Assembly: GCF_011769985.2 (NCBI RefSeq)
Contig: NZ_CP039734.2
Span: 2,604,001-2,668,000, forward strand
DNA from: Sulfurospirillum diekertiae
GTDB taxonomy: Bacteria > Campylobacterota > Campylobacteria > Campylobacterales > Sulfurospirillaceae
DNA: 64,000 nucleotides
Reading direction: 5' to 3'
The notes under the pieces were generated by a model that made no database searches, was not told where the DNA came from, and saw nothing but the letters and a program-made list of their open reading frames with translations. The first letter of the stretch is position 1. Each line of letters begins with the position of its first letter. Below, piece after piece: positions 51,815-61,168 of this stretch. The position numbers and the translations under genes are program-made.

Positions 51815-54238
51815 CTACTGAAGTAGTTTAAGTACGTTTTGTTGTACAGAGTTCGCTTGACTCATTGCATAACTTCCTGACTGTGCAAGAATGTTAAATT
51901 TAGAGAAGTTAGCTGATTCTGCAGCAAAGTCAACATCACGAATACCAGACTCAGCACTCTTAACGTTTACTTGAGTTACAGAGATGTTATTGATGGTTGA
52001 AGTGATTTGATTTTGAACAGAACCTAAATCTGAACGAATCGTATCAAGGTTTGTCATCGCTGCACTAACCGTATCAATAGCTTTCATAGCACCTTCAAGC
52101 GTCGTAACATCAATTTTTGAAAGGTTACTAAACACTGTATCACTTAAAGAAGCACTATTTTGATTTCCACCATTGGCTGCAAGTTTTGAATTTGCAGCAA
52201 TACTACCAGCAGTGCCAGAGCCTTTAAGTAATGTCATATCATTCAATGTATAGATGTCAGCTGTCGTTGTAAGATCGGTTCCAAGAACTGTACCCGCTTT
52301 GATACCAACACCTGCATTACCTGCTTGAGCAGCTGTTAAGTCTTGAGTAATAAGTGTACCTGCTTTTAGCACTGTACCTGAAGCCAACAATGAACCCGCT
52401 TTAACAAGCATATCATCCTTCAGTGTGAGTGCATTTATAGTAACCTCTCCACCTAAAGAAGAACCTTCTTTAATTGTAGATGCACTTCCAAGAATCGAGC
52501 CCACTTTAAGATCAGTTGCTTGTGTCGTAGTATAACTAGCAGCTGTAACAACAACACTTTGACCAAGAACACTTCCCGCTGCTATTTGAGTGCCCGCAGC
52601 AAGCGTACTACCTGCTTTAAGAGTCATATCCGTTGCAAGTGTTGAACTAGAAGATAGTGTTATATCCGCTCCTATAACTGTTCCAGCCAATAAACTACTA
52701 CCCGCACCAATTGTTGAGTTAGGAGTAGTTGCTTCCACACTGATCGTCATATCTTTAGAAAGAATGATAGAAGATGATAATGTTAAATCTTGAGTAAGTG
52801 TCATACCAGATTTGTACGTAGTTCCTGAAACTGTCATATCTTGTTGAAGCACTGTACCCGCATCAAATACTGTATTAGCGGCCAATGTTGAACCAGCTTT
52901 GACAAACATACTACTACTTAATGTAGTGTCACCACTTACAGCGATTTTTGAAGCAAGAACAGTATCTTTATTGATAATAGTACCAGCCGATAAAACAGAA
53001 CCAACTGCCAAAGTCATATCAGCGGTTGATGAGTCTGTAACTAAACTCATACCTACCGTTGCAGTAAGAATTACACCTGTTTTTGTTCCTGCAGCAAGAG
53101 TACTACCTGTTGCAATAATACTGCCAATTGCCAAGACAGAATCTTGAACCATATTTGTAGTACCAGTCGTTGTGATATCCGCGCCAACCGCTTTACCAAG
53201 ATCAGATCCTGTAATTTGGAAGGTTGAAGAACCTGCTTGAACAACTTCAAGATGACCAATAGTGCTCATTTTATCAGCTGTTGTTCCCATAACACCAGAA
53301 ACATCGCCCGTAACACTAATCGCACGACCATCGCCTGTTGCTAATGTAATTTTACCATCAGCAGTTTTGGTAGCAGTAACACCTGTCTCAGTTGCTTTGT
53401 TATTGATTGCAGTAAGTAATGCTCCATCACTGTCATTAGCAGATACATTAATAGCACCGATATTGACACCATTAATAGCAAAGTCAGATCCGGTTGTTCC
53501 AGCGGCAATCGCAGATGCTGTTGTTGTTGAAACAACTGCTTTTGCTGTAATACCTGTCTCAGCACTGTGTTTATTAATAATGTCAGCTAAAGCACCAACG
53601 CCATTTGCTGGATCATTATTGGACAACAAATTCACTGATTCAAGTGTTATAGAGGCACCACTAATCGCGCTTTTCAATGTTAATTGATTTTCACCAGCAG
53701 CAACGGTAAGTGTTGCACGGCTCGTTTGACCAATTTGACTTGTCTCTGCAGAAGCAATAGAGGTTTTAATCGTCTCGTTTGCATTTGCTCCTACTTGGAA
53801 CTCTTTGTTAGTAAATGTACCAGAAAGGAGTTTTTGACCGTTGAACGATGTTGTTTTTGCAATATTGTTCAAGTTTTCAAGTAGACGATTAATGTCTTTT
53901 TGAATTGCTAGACGAGAAGTAGAGTTTTGACCATCAGATGCTGCTTGTACAGATTTAGTCTTGATAGTATCAAGAATGTTTGAGTACTCGCTAAGCGCAC
54001 CATCGGCAGTTTGAATCAAACCAATCGCATCGTTACCATTAGAGACTGCTTGACCAAGTGAGCTTGCTTGCGCACGAAGAGAGTTTGCAATAGCAAGACC
54101 TGAAGCATCATCTGCTGCTTTATTGATACGAAGACCTGAAGACAATTTGGCAAGTGAACTGTCCAAATTTCTGTTGTTGACTGCAGCACTTGTTTGTGCA
54201 GTAAGTGATGCAACGTTTGTGTTAATACGGAAACCCAT
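51815..54238 (-). CDS. Large flagellin with a hexapeptide-repeat central domain
   Basis: Major flagellin-type protein of 807 residues, against ~500-580 in most relatives. Conserved D0/D1 ends: MGFRINTNVASLTAQTSAAV..., and SAESGIRDVDFAAESANFSKFNILAQSGSYAM to the C-terminus. Residues ~205-310 contain a flagellin-IN-type module (FAINGVNIGAINVS). Residues ~365-690 follow a hexad L/I/V-x-A-G-S/T-x, e.g. LKAGST LAAGTQ IAAGSV, as in left-handed beta-helix proteins. A sigma-28 promoter precedes it. Many Ser/Thr in the middle could be glycosylated by the adjacent Maf system. Secreted through the flagellar apparatus. Confidence 0.93.
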   Translation of the reverse strand: MGFRINTNVASLTAQTSAAVNNRNLDSSLAKLSSGLRINKAADDASGLAIANSLRAQASSLGQAVSNGNDAIGLIQTADGALSEYSNILDTIKTKSVQAASDGQNSTSRLAIQKDINRLLENLNNIAKTTSFNGQKLLSGTFTNKEFQVGANANETIKTSIASAETSQIGQTSRATLTVAAGENQLTLKSAISGASITLESVNLLSNNDPANGVGALADIINKHSAETGITAKAVVSTTTASAIAAGTTGSDFAINGVNIGAINVSANDSDGALLTAINNKATETGVTATKTADGKITLATGDGRAISVTGDVSGVMGTTADKMSTIGHLEVVQAGSSTFQITGSDLGKAVGADITTTGTTNMVQDSVLAIGSIIATGSTLAAGTKTGVILTATVGMSLVTDSSTADMTLAVGSVLSAGTIINKDTVLASKIAVSGDTTLSSSMFVKAGSTLAANTVFDAGTVLQQDMTVSGTTYKSGMTLTQDLTLSSSIILSKDMTISVEATTPNSTIGAGSSLLAGTVIGADITLSSSSTLATDMTLKAGSTLAAGTQIAAGSVLGQSVVVTAASYTTTQATDLKVGSILGSASTIKEGSSLGGEVTINALTLKDDMLVKAGSLLASGTVLKAGTLITQDLTAAQAGNAGVGIKAGTVLGTDLTTTADIYTLNDMTLLKGSGTAGSIAANSKLAANGGNQNSASLSDTVFSNLSKIDVTTLEGAMKAIDTVSAAMTNLDTIRSDLGSVQNQITSTINNISVTQVNVKSAESGIRDVDFAAESANFSKFNILAQSGSYAMSQANSVQQNVLKLLQ

Positions 54239-54292
54239 GATAAATCCTTTTATCTTTTGTATTTCGCAGGCATCCTTGCCTTTGATAGAAAC

Positions 54293-54322
54293 AAGATCGG
54301 AGTCTCAAAAAAAAACTTTAAT
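54293..54322 (-). promoter_or_regulatory. Sigma-28 (FliA) promoter of the large flagellin gene
   Basis: On the minus strand TTAAAGTTTTT (plus 54311-54321) is the -35 element and CCGATCTT (plus 54293-54300) the -10, with the spacing normal for FliA promoters. The start would give a ~50-60 nt leader before the ATG at 54238. Confidence 0.85.
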
Positions 54323-54398
54323 CCAAGAGACTATTTTTAAAAAGATTCTTTTTTAGATAGAATACTCAAAAATGTTTACATGTAAAGATGGAAAATAA

Positions 54399-56471
54399 GT
54401 GAAAAATCTCATTATTGTCGAATCCCCGACTAAAGCAAAAACGATTAAGAATTTTTTAGGTAAAGACTATACAGTTGTCGCTTCTAAAGGACATATCCGC
54501 GATCTTCCCAAAAGCAGTTTTGGTATCAAGATCGACAACCAAACCTTTGTTCCAGAGTATCGCATTCCCAAAGATCATGCCGCTGTGGTAAAAGAGATCA
54601 AAGATCTTGCCAAAGTAGCTGATCAAGTCTATATCGCGACCGATGAGGACCGTGAAGGTGAAGCCATTGGTTTTCATATTGCCACGGCTATTGGAAAAGA
54701 CCCGCAATCACTCCCACGTATTGTGTTTCATGAAATTACGAAAAATGCTATTACGCACGCTTTAGAAAATCCTAGAGTCTTGGATGCTAGTAGCATTAAT
54801 GCACAACAAGCACGTCGTTTGCTTGACCGAATCGTTGGTTACAAGCTCTCGCCTCTACTCTCTTCCAAAATCCAAAAAGGCCTCAGTGCAGGGCGCGTTC
54901 AATCCTCCACACTTAAAATTGTAGTTGATCGCGAAAAAGAGATCAGAGCGTTTAAAGAAGAAGAATTTTGGAGCATTGACGCACTGTTTAATAAAACGAT
55001 TGAATCCTCTTTGGTTGAATTTGAAGGCGAGAAAATCGAAAAAATGACAATTTCCAACACCGAACGTGCCCATGCAATTAAAGATAAACTTTTAAAGGAA
55101 ACGTTTAAAGTAGCCCTTTTGGAGAAAAAAGAGCGTGAAAGCTCTCCAAGTCCAGCATTTATGACTTCAACACTTCAGCAAAGTGCTTCAAGTGCATTAG
55201 GATACTCTCCTAAAAAAACAATGATGATTGCACAAACCCTTTACGAAGGTGTGAAAACGCATCAAGGGGCTATGGGTGTCATTACCTATATGCGAACAGA
55301 CTCTTTAAACATTTCTAAAGAGGCAATAGAAGCAGCACGTGATCAAATTAAAAAACATTATGGCGATGCTTATCTGCCTGAAAAACCACGTTTTTATGCC
55401 AACAAATCTAAAAGTGCTCAAGAAGCGCACGAAGCAATTCGCCCTACCATCTTAGAATTTACACCCCATATTGCTAAAGAGTTCCTCAAACCTGATGAAC
55501 TGAAGCTCTATACATTGATTTACAACCGCTTTTTAGCGTCTCAAATGAACAATGCGCGTTTTGAATCTCAAACGCTTCTGTTTGAAAGCAACAGCGGTAA
55601 GTTTAAAGCAAGCGGTCGCAAACTCCTCTTTGATGGTTTTTATAAAGTCTATGGTGACAATGACAAAGATAAACTCTTACCAGATCTAGCACTTGGTCAA
55701 GAGGTAAAACTAACCAAAATTGACGCAAACCAACACTTTACAGAGCCACCATCACGTTATTCTGAGGCAAGTTTGATTAAAAAATTGGAAAGTTTAGGTA
55801 TTGGTCGTCCATCAACGTATGCACCAACCATTTCGGTATTAACCGCGCGCGATTACATCACGATTGAGAAAAAGCAACTCATCCCAAGTGAAATAGCATT
55901 TAGTGTCACTGAACTTTTGGAAAAACACTTCCCTCAAATTGTTGACTCCTCTTTTACTTCTACCATGGAAGAAACGCTAGATTTAATTGCAGAAGACAAA
56001 GAAGATTGGCAAACAACCTTATGGAACTTTTATGAACCATTTGAACAACAAGTAGTCGCAGGCAAGACAAATATTGAAAGTCAAAAAGTCGTTGTTTTCA
56101 CGGGGGAAATGTGTCCAGACTGTGGAAAAGAGCTTGTGAAACGAAAAGGTCGCTTTGGTGAATTTATTGCATGCAGTACCTATCCTACCTGTAAATACAC
56201 TCAAAATATTAAAAAAGTGAGCGATGTAGCGCCAAAAGAGCAGATCACTTTAGCCGTACCATGTCCTGAATGTGGTGGTTCTATTATAGAGCGCAGCTCA
56301 CGTAGAGGAAAATTCTTTGGATGTGGGAACTACCCAAAATGTAAATTTATTTCCAACCATGAACCAACCGATAAAAAGTGTCCAGAGTGTGGTTACATTA
56401 TGTCAAAACGAGAACTTCGTAAAAAAGAGATTTTTGAATGCATTAAATGTAAACACAAAGAAGAAGCTTAA
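54399..56471 (+). CDS. topA: DNA topoisomerase I
   Basis: Relaxes negative supercoils; type IA enzyme of 690 residues. Toprim domain: IVESPTKAKTIKNFLG and ATDEDREGEAIGFH (metal acids). Catalytic tyrosine in GVITYMRTDSLNIS (~Y302). Three C-terminal zinc ribbons begin CPDCGKELVKRKGRFGEF, CPECGGSIIERSSRRGKF and CPECGYIMSKRELRKK; the last is partly degenerate (ECIKCKH). Start is GTG. A TTACATGTAA copy lies 14 bp upstream of it. Followed by bioB as in Campylobacter. Confidence 0.97.
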   Translation: MKNLIIVESPTKAKTIKNFLGKDYTVVASKGHIRDLPKSSFGIKIDNQTFVPEYRIPKDHAAVVKEIKDLAKVADQVYIATDEDREGEAIGFHIATAIGKDPQSLPRIVFHEITKNAITHALENPRVLDASSINAQQARRLLDRIVGYKLSPLLSSKIQKGLSAGRVQSSTLKIVVDREKEIRAFKEEEFWSIDALFNKTIESSLVEFEGEKIEKMTISNTERAHAIKDKLLKETFKVALLEKKERESSPSPAFMTSTLQQSASSALGYSPKKTMMIAQTLYEGVKTHQGAMGVITYMRTDSLNISKEAIEAARDQIKKHYGDAYLPEKPRFYANKSKSAQEAHEAIRPTILEFTPHIAKEFLKPDELKLYTLIYNRFLASQMNNARFESQTLLFESNSGKFKASGRKLLFDGFYKVYGDNDKDKLLPDLALGQEVKLTKIDANQHFTEPPSRYSEASLIKKLESLGIGRPSTYAPTISVLTARDYITIEKKQLIPSEIAFSVTELLEKHFPQIVDSSFTSTMEETLDLIAEDKEDWQTTLWNFYEPFEQQVVAGKTNIESQKVVVFTGEMCPDCGKELVKRKGRFGEFIACSTYPTCKYTQNIKKVSDVAPKEQITLAVPCPECGGSIIERSSRRGKFFGCGNYPKCKFISNHEPTDKKCPECGYIMSKRELRKKEIFECIKCKHKEEA

Positions 56472-56495
56472 ATACACTTTATTTATTTTAAAAAC

Positions 56496-56521
56496 ACCTC
56501 TTTGCCAAACCTAAGAGGTGA
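56496..56521 (+). terminator. Hairpin between topA and bioB
   Basis: CACCTCTT (56496-56503) pairs with AAGAGGTG (56514-56521), loop TGCCAAACCT. No U tract follows, so it may be a weak terminator or processing hairpin. Confidence 0.4.
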
Positions 56522-56571
56522 CATGAGCCACAATGGCAAAAGTCTAAACCGATATGAAGGAATTTTACTGA

Positions 56572-57417
56572 ATGAATAAATCAATTTTTTTATGTGCTAT
56601 TTCAAACATCTCCAGTGGAAGCTGTGCGGAAGATTGTGGATTTTGTACGCAAAGTGCTCGTCACCATGTTGACATAGAGCGTTACAAATATAAACCAGTT
56701 GACCAAATTGTTTTTGAGGCAAACAATGCTGCAAACAATGGTGCTATTGGATTTTGCCTTGTTACATCAGGACTTGGACTTGATGATAAAAAACTCGCTT
56801 TCGTTTGTGAAGCAGCGCGTGCTGTTAAAGCAGAACTTCCTGACTTAAATTTGATTGCGTGTAATGGAATTGCGACTGTTGAGCAACTCAAAACGCTCAA
56901 AGATGCAGGTATCAACTCATACAATCACAACCTAGAAAGTTCTAAAACCTTTTATACTAAGATTTGTACCACCCATTCGTGGGAAAGTCGTTACCAAACC
57001 TGCATGAATGTTAAAGAAGTAGGTCTTTCTTTGTGCAGCGGCGGTATTTTTGGACTTGGTGAGAGCAAAGAGGAGCGTACTGCATTTATACAAAGCGTTA
57101 AGGCATTGAGTCCTGATACTATGCCTCTTAATTTTTACATTCAAAATCCTGCACTGCCATTGAAAGCTGCACCTTTAAGTGAAAAAGAAGCATTAGAAAT
57201 TATTACTGAAGTAAGAGCAGCGCTCCCTCATACGAGACTTATGGTAGCCGGTGGACGTGAAACGACCTTTAAAAGCAAAGAGTGCGATATATTTGCAGCA
57301 GGTGCCGATGCTATCGTAATCGGTGACTATCTAACCACCAAGGGTGAGCTGCCTGCGAGTGATCGTGAGATGATCGAACGCTTGGGCTATGAGATTGCCA
57401 CAACATGTCATGCGTAG
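56572..57417 (+). CDS. bioB: Biotin synthase
   Basis: Radical-SAM enzyme that inserts sulfur into dethiobiotin. 281 residues, the short campylobacterotal form. Radical-SAM cluster in CAEDCGFC (C-x3-C-x2-C, ~18-25), with SYNHNLESSKTFY and CSGGIFGLGESKEER, and the C-terminal VAGGRETTFK. The ribosome site AAGGA is rather far (11 bases) from ATG 56572, but homology fits this start. Its product serves AccB. Confidence 0.95.
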   Translation: MNKSIFLCAISNISSGSCAEDCGFCTQSARHHVDIERYKYKPVDQIVFEANNAANNGAIGFCLVTSGLGLDDKKLAFVCEAARAVKAELPDLNLIACNGIATVEQLKTLKDAGINSYNHNLESSKTFYTKICTTHSWESRYQTCMNVKEVGLSLCSGGIFGLGESKEERTAFIQSVKALSPDTMPLNFYIQNPALPLKAAPLSEKEALEIITEVRAALPHTRLMVAGGRETTFKSKECDIFAAGADAIVIGDYLTTKGELPASDREMIERLGYEIATTCHA

Positions 57418-57434
57418 CAGATTTACTGCTACGC
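57412..57434 (+). terminator. Terminator-like hairpin at the end of bioB
   Basis: GCGTAGCAG (57412-57420) pairs with CTGCTACGC (57426-57434), 9 bp perfect, loop ATTTA. It overlaps the bioB stop codon. No long U tract follows. Confidence 0.6.
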
Positions 57435-57526
57435 TCTACCTAAAACTTTCAAACTAACTTTTATACTATTCTTCTCTCTAATATAATAATGCTTACAATT
57501 TATTAAGCAGGCAAAACAAAATTTGA

Positions 57527-57532
57527 TATAAT
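57527..57532 (+). promoter_or_regulatory. -10 box of gltA
   Basis: TATAAT, 27 bp before the gltA ATG at 57559, in a strongly AT-rich gap (57435-57558) that otherwise holds nothing recognisable. Confidence 0.5.
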
Positions 57533-57558
57533 ATTTTATTATTTAATAAAGGATGCGT

Positions 57559-58845
57559 ATGAGTAAAGAGTCAGTTACCCTTATCGACAATCGTACGGGC
57601 ATAGAGTATGAATTTCCGATCCTTAAGTCAACACTAGGACCTGATGTTGTTGATATTTCAACATTCTATGGTAGCACAGGTATGTTTACCTTAGATCGTG
57701 GTTTTACCTCCACAGCAAGTTGTAGGTCACGTATTACGTATATTGATGGTGATCTTGGTAAATTGATGTATCGTGGTTATGATATTGCCTATCTTGCAAC
57801 CAAAAAATCATTCTTAGATACCGCTTTTTTACTCTTACACAAAGAGCTTCCTACTAAAGATGAATATAAAAACTTTTTAATGGAGCTCAAAAAGCGTTCC
57901 TTTATTCATGAAAGTATGCGTAAACTTTTTGATGCCTTTCCTGATAATGCACACCCAATGGCAATTTTATCAGCAGCTGTTTCTGCACTCTCAACCTTTT
58001 ACTTTGATCACTTAGATATGGATTCACCGGAAGAAGCAAAAGAGATGGCACACCGTATTGTTGCTAAAATTCCAACAATTGCTGCCTTTTCATATCGTTA
58101 TTCTCAAGGTCTACCTATCATCTACCCTGATTTAGATAAAGGGTTTACAGAAAACTTTCTTTATATGATTAGAGGCTATCCTCATCATCATATTGATCTC
58201 AAACCCATTGAAGTCAAAGCACTGGATACCATTTTTACCCTTCACGCAGACCACGAGCAAAATGCTTCTACCACTGCGGTTCGTGTCGTTGCATCTACGC
58301 ATGCACACCCTTATGCAGCCATTTCTGCAGGCATTGGCGCCTTATGGGGACGAGCACATGGTGGAGCCAATGAGTCGGTTATTCGTCAACTTGAACTTAT
58401 TGGAAGTGTTGATAATGTAGATAAATATATTGCGAAAGCAAAAGACCCTAATGATCCATTTAGATTGATGGGCTTTGGACATAGAGTTTATAAAAACTTT
58501 GATCCACGTGCAACGATTTTGAAAAATCTTCAAAAACAGTTGGTTAATGAGCTTTCGATTGACAGTGAATTGATGGAAGTTGCACATCGTATTGAAGAGA
58601 TTGCACTCAATGATGAGTACTTCATTAAACGTAAACTCTACCCTAATATTGACTTCTATTCAGGTCTTATCTTGCAAGCACTGAAAATCCCTAAAGAGAT
58701 GTTCGCCGTCATTTTTGTGATCGGAAGAACTCCTGGTTGGATTTCACAATGGCTAGAGCTTAAAGAGCAACCCGACATGAAAATTGCGCGCCCTCGCCAA
58801 CATTACCTTGGACCACTTGAACGTACACCTAAATACGAGATATAA
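57559..58845 (+). CDS. gltA: Citrate synthase, type II
   Basis: Condenses oxaloacetate and acetyl-CoA. 428 residues, hexameric type II length. Catalytic elements: first His in GALWGRAHGGANE, second His in MGFGHRVYKNFDPRA, and the late Asp in NIDFYSG. N-terminal NIDGD-like segment reads YIDGDLGKLMYRGYDI. AAAGGA is five bases before ATG 57559; the ATG at 57553 overlaps that site and is rejected. Ends 4 bp before a palindrome-built terminator. Confidence 0.96.
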   Translation: MSKESVTLIDNRTGIEYEFPILKSTLGPDVVDISTFYGSTGMFTLDRGFTSTASCRSRITYIDGDLGKLMYRGYDIAYLATKKSFLDTAFLLLHKELPTKDEYKNFLMELKKRSFIHESMRKLFDAFPDNAHPMAILSAAVSALSTFYFDHLDMDSPEEAKEMAHRIVAKIPTIAAFSYRYSQGLPIIYPDLDKGFTENFLYMIRGYPHHHIDLKPIEVKALDTIFTLHADHEQNASTTAVRVVASTHAHPYAAISAGIGALWGRAHGGANESVIRQLELIGSVDNVDKYIAKAKDPNDPFRLMGFGHRVYKNFDPRATILKNLQKQLVNELSIDSELMEVAHRIEEIALNDEYFIKRKLYPNIDFYSGLILQALKIPKEMFAVIFVIGRTPGWISQWLELKEQPDMKIARPRQHYLGPLERTPKYEI

Positions 58846-58848
58846 CAC

Positions 58849-58883
58849 TCTTTACATGTAAGGATTTTTCCTTACATGTAAAG
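58849..58883. terminator. Bidirectional terminator made from two TTACATGTAA copies
   Basis: CTTTACATGTAAGGA (58850-58864) pairs perfectly with TCCTTACATGTAAAG (58869-58883), loop TTTT, 15 bp. It lies between the convergent gltA and AMIN genes and is followed by CCTCTTTTT on the plus strand. Each arm contains a full copy of the dispersed palindrome (58852-58861, 58872-58881). Confidence 0.75.
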
Positions 58884-58890
58884 CCTCTTT

Positions 58891-59610
58891 TTACTTCAAC
58901 TTAATAATATAGCCACCCTTAAAAGCTTCTATATCATAACGATAATGTCCATCCAACAAAATAGCAATTCGATAAAAATCATCATGATCGCCAAGGGTTG
59001 CTGAAATAAAAGGAGCTTTTTTAAAATCCAATGTTCTCGTGGCATAAGAATTGACCTTTTTGAAATCAACAACCACTTTATAAGGATCCGCTATCAAAAA
59101 ATCACGCACTTTAGTATCTTTGGTAAAAATAGTAATTTCATTCTGATTGATATAAAAAGAGAGATTATCTATCAATTTAAAGGTACTCCCCTCCACATTA
59201 GTATTCGGGGCAATAAGGCTTGTAATTTTTTCCTCTTTAGGGGCAGGTACTTTTTTTTCAGCACTTTTTTTAGAATCAGGAACATTCACAGGAAGCGCAA
59301 TAGGAGAAGAGGCATTAGCATCAGCTTTTGCATTGCTTAAGATCAGGGGGAGATGCCAATCAATATTTTTTTCAATCCCAACAACTTCTTCACTAATAGA
59401 TCCATCTAAATTTTGGAAAGTAACAGAAGCACTTTTTAAAATCCGCGCACTGCTTGGAAGGGTTAAACTAGCATTGACAAAATCTGTTCGCTCCTCTTTA
59501 ATCTGTGTTGTTTGTCCAACGTCTTGAGGAGACATATTTGTCTCAAAAGGATTTTCTCTCGCCTCTAGTATCACTGCAAGAGATAGAAAAAGCCAAAGAA
59601 TCTTCTGCAT
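58891..59610 (-). CDS. AMIN-domain periplasmic protein
   Basis: 239 residues: signal peptide (MQKILWLFLSLAVILEA), a low-complexity middle rich in Ala, Pro, Ser and Lys (~90-130), then an AMIN-like domain (~145-239): FYINQNEITIFTKDTKVRDFLIADPYKVVVDFKK, and RIAILLDGHYRYDIEAFKGGYIIKLK. AMIN domains bind peptidoglycan or localise secreted cell-wall proteins to the division site. No amidase domain follows, so it is a stand-alone binding protein. Last of the recA-eno-FtsB-like group. Confidence 0.82.
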   Translation of the reverse strand: MQKILWLFLSLAVILEARENPFETNMSPQDVGQTTQIKEERTDFVNASLTLPSSARILKSASVTFQNLDGSISEEVVGIEKNIDWHLPLILSNAKADANASSPIALPVNVPDSKKSAEKKVPAPKEEKITSLIAPNTNVEGSTFKLIDNLSFYINQNEITIFTKDTKVRDFLIADPYKVVVDFKKVNSYATRTLDFKKAPFISATLGDHDDFYRIAILLDGHYRYDIEAFKGGYIIKLK

Positions 59611-59624
59611 ATGTTCTCCTTAAT

Positions 59625-59897
59625 TTATCTATCGGGGTCCAACTGTCGTAACTCAAAATACTCTTTTTGTAATACAGCATTCTCTTCTTTGAGATTTTTT
59701 ATTTTTACAGTTAAGGTGTCTTTGTCAGCTTGAAGATTTAAAAGCACGTCGAGTGAACTTTTACCAAAGAGAACATCACCAATATACAGACCAAATCCAA
59801 CAACAATAACAGCTAAAGATAAAACCTTAAGATAAAAGAGAGCAGAGCTTCCACTCTCTTCGGCTTCTTCTTCAAATTCATCTAAAACTTCACTCAT
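59625..59897 (-). CDS. FtsB/DivIC-like septum protein
   Basis: 90 residues: acidic cytoplasmic tail ([11 protein letters not shown]), one membrane helix (~20-42, [23 protein letters not shown]), then a periplasmic coiled coil ([30 protein letters not shown]). This layout is that of FtsB/DivIC, part of the divisome. The gene next to eno in many bacteria is ftsB, which supports the call. It overlaps eno by 4 bp. Confidence 0.78.
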   Translation of the reverse strand: MSEVLDEFEEEAEESGSSALFYLKVLSLAVIVVGFGLYIGDVLFGKSSLDVLLNLQADKDTLTVKIKNLKEENAVLQKEYFELRQLDPDR

Positions 59898-61168
59898 TTA
59901 ATAAAGAGCTGTTTTCCTATGTACTCGCCAAATTCTAACTCTTTATCAATTTCTAATAAGCGGTTGTACTTAGCGGTTCGCTCACCCCTGGCTGTTGCAC
60001 CTGTTTTGATTTCACCTGTATTAAGCGCTACTGCAAAATCAGCAATAAAAGCATCTTCGCTCTCACCACTTCGATGACTCATAACGCATTTGTAGTTATT
60101 ACGTTGCGCTAAGCGTACTGTCTGCATTGTCTCTGTCACGGTACCGATTTGATTTGGTTTAATCAAAATCGCATTACCAATACCTTTTGCAATACCTTCA
60201 CTTAAGATTTTTTTATTGGTTACAAATAGATCATCTCCAACCAATTGAACTTTTGAACCCAATTTTTCGGTCAAAAGTTTCCACCCATCCCAGTCATCTT
60301 CACTTAACCCATCTTCAATAGAAACAATTGGGTATTTTGCGCAAAGATTTTCATAGTAAGCAACAAGCTCTGCACTGCTAAGTGTTCTTTTTTCAGACTC
60401 AAGTCTATAACCACCGCCATCTGCTACAAGCTCGCTACTGGCAACATCTAATGCAATTGCAATATCAACCCCCGGTTTATAACCCGCTTTTTCAATCGCT
60501 TGCAGTATGACTTTGATGGGTTCTTCATTATCTTTCAAATTCGGTGCAAAACCGCCTTCATCCCCAAGCGCTGTACTTTCACCCATGCCTGCAATAACTT
60601 TTTTCAACTGATGATAGACTTCCACACAAGATCTTAATGCATCACCAAAATTTTCAAAGTTGAGAGGCATAATCATATATTCTTGAAAATCGACGCTATT
60701 ATTGGCATGGCTACCGCCATTGATAATATTAAACATAGGCGTTGGAAGCGTCATAGCATTTGCCCCACCAAGATAGCGATAAAGAGGGATACCAAGACTT
60801 AATGCTGCCGCACGTGCAACGGCCATGGAAACGCCTAGCACGGCATTAGCTCCCAAGCGACCGTAATTTTCGGTACCATCCAATTTTAACATCGTTTCAT
60901 CAATAAATGCTTGATTAAAAGGGCTAAGACCAATCAATTCATCCGAAATTTCCGTATTAACATTTTCACATGCTTTCAGTACGCCTTTGCCCATATAACG
61001 ACTGTCCGCATCTCTGAGCTCTAACGCTTCTCGTTTTCCAGTGCTTGCGCCACTAGGAACTATGGCACTTGCGACAGTGCCATCACTTAACGTTACTTTT
61101 GCCCGAACAGTTGGATTTCCTCTACTATCTAAAACTTCGTCTGCCGCGATATCTTCAATATAGATCAT
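59894..61168 (-). CDS. eno: Enolase
   Basis: Interconverts 2-phosphoglycerate and phosphoenolpyruvate. 424 residues. Conserved: [76 protein letters not shown] and SHRSGESED. All metal and catalytic residues present. Overlaps recA by 4 bp upstream and ftsB-like by 4 bp downstream. Confidence 0.98.
   Translation of the reverse strand: MIYIEDIAADEVLDSRGNPTVRAKVTLSDGTVASAIVPSGASTGKREALELRDADSRYMGKGVLKACENVNTEISDELIGLSPFNQAFIDETMLKLDGTENYGRLGANAVLGVSMAVARAAALSLGIPLYRYLGGANAMTLPTPMFNIINGGSHANNSVDFQEYMIMPLNFENFGDALRSCVEVYHQLKKVIAGMGESTALGDEGGFAPNLKDNEEPIKVILQAIEKAGYKPGVDIAIALDVASSELVADGGGYRLESEKRTLSSAELVAYYENLCAKYPIVSIEDGLSEDDWDGWKLLTEKLGSKVQLVGDDLFVTNKKILSEGIAKGIGNAILIKPNQIGTVTETMQTVRLAQRNNYKCVMSHRSGESEDAFIADFAVALNTGEIKTGATARGERTAKYNRLLEIDKELEFGEYIGKQLFIK

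Noticed and set aside
52590..53687. Several plus-strand open frames opposite the large flagellin
   Set aside because: They are mirror frames of the repetitive flagellin coding sequence, without ribosome sites or family motifs.
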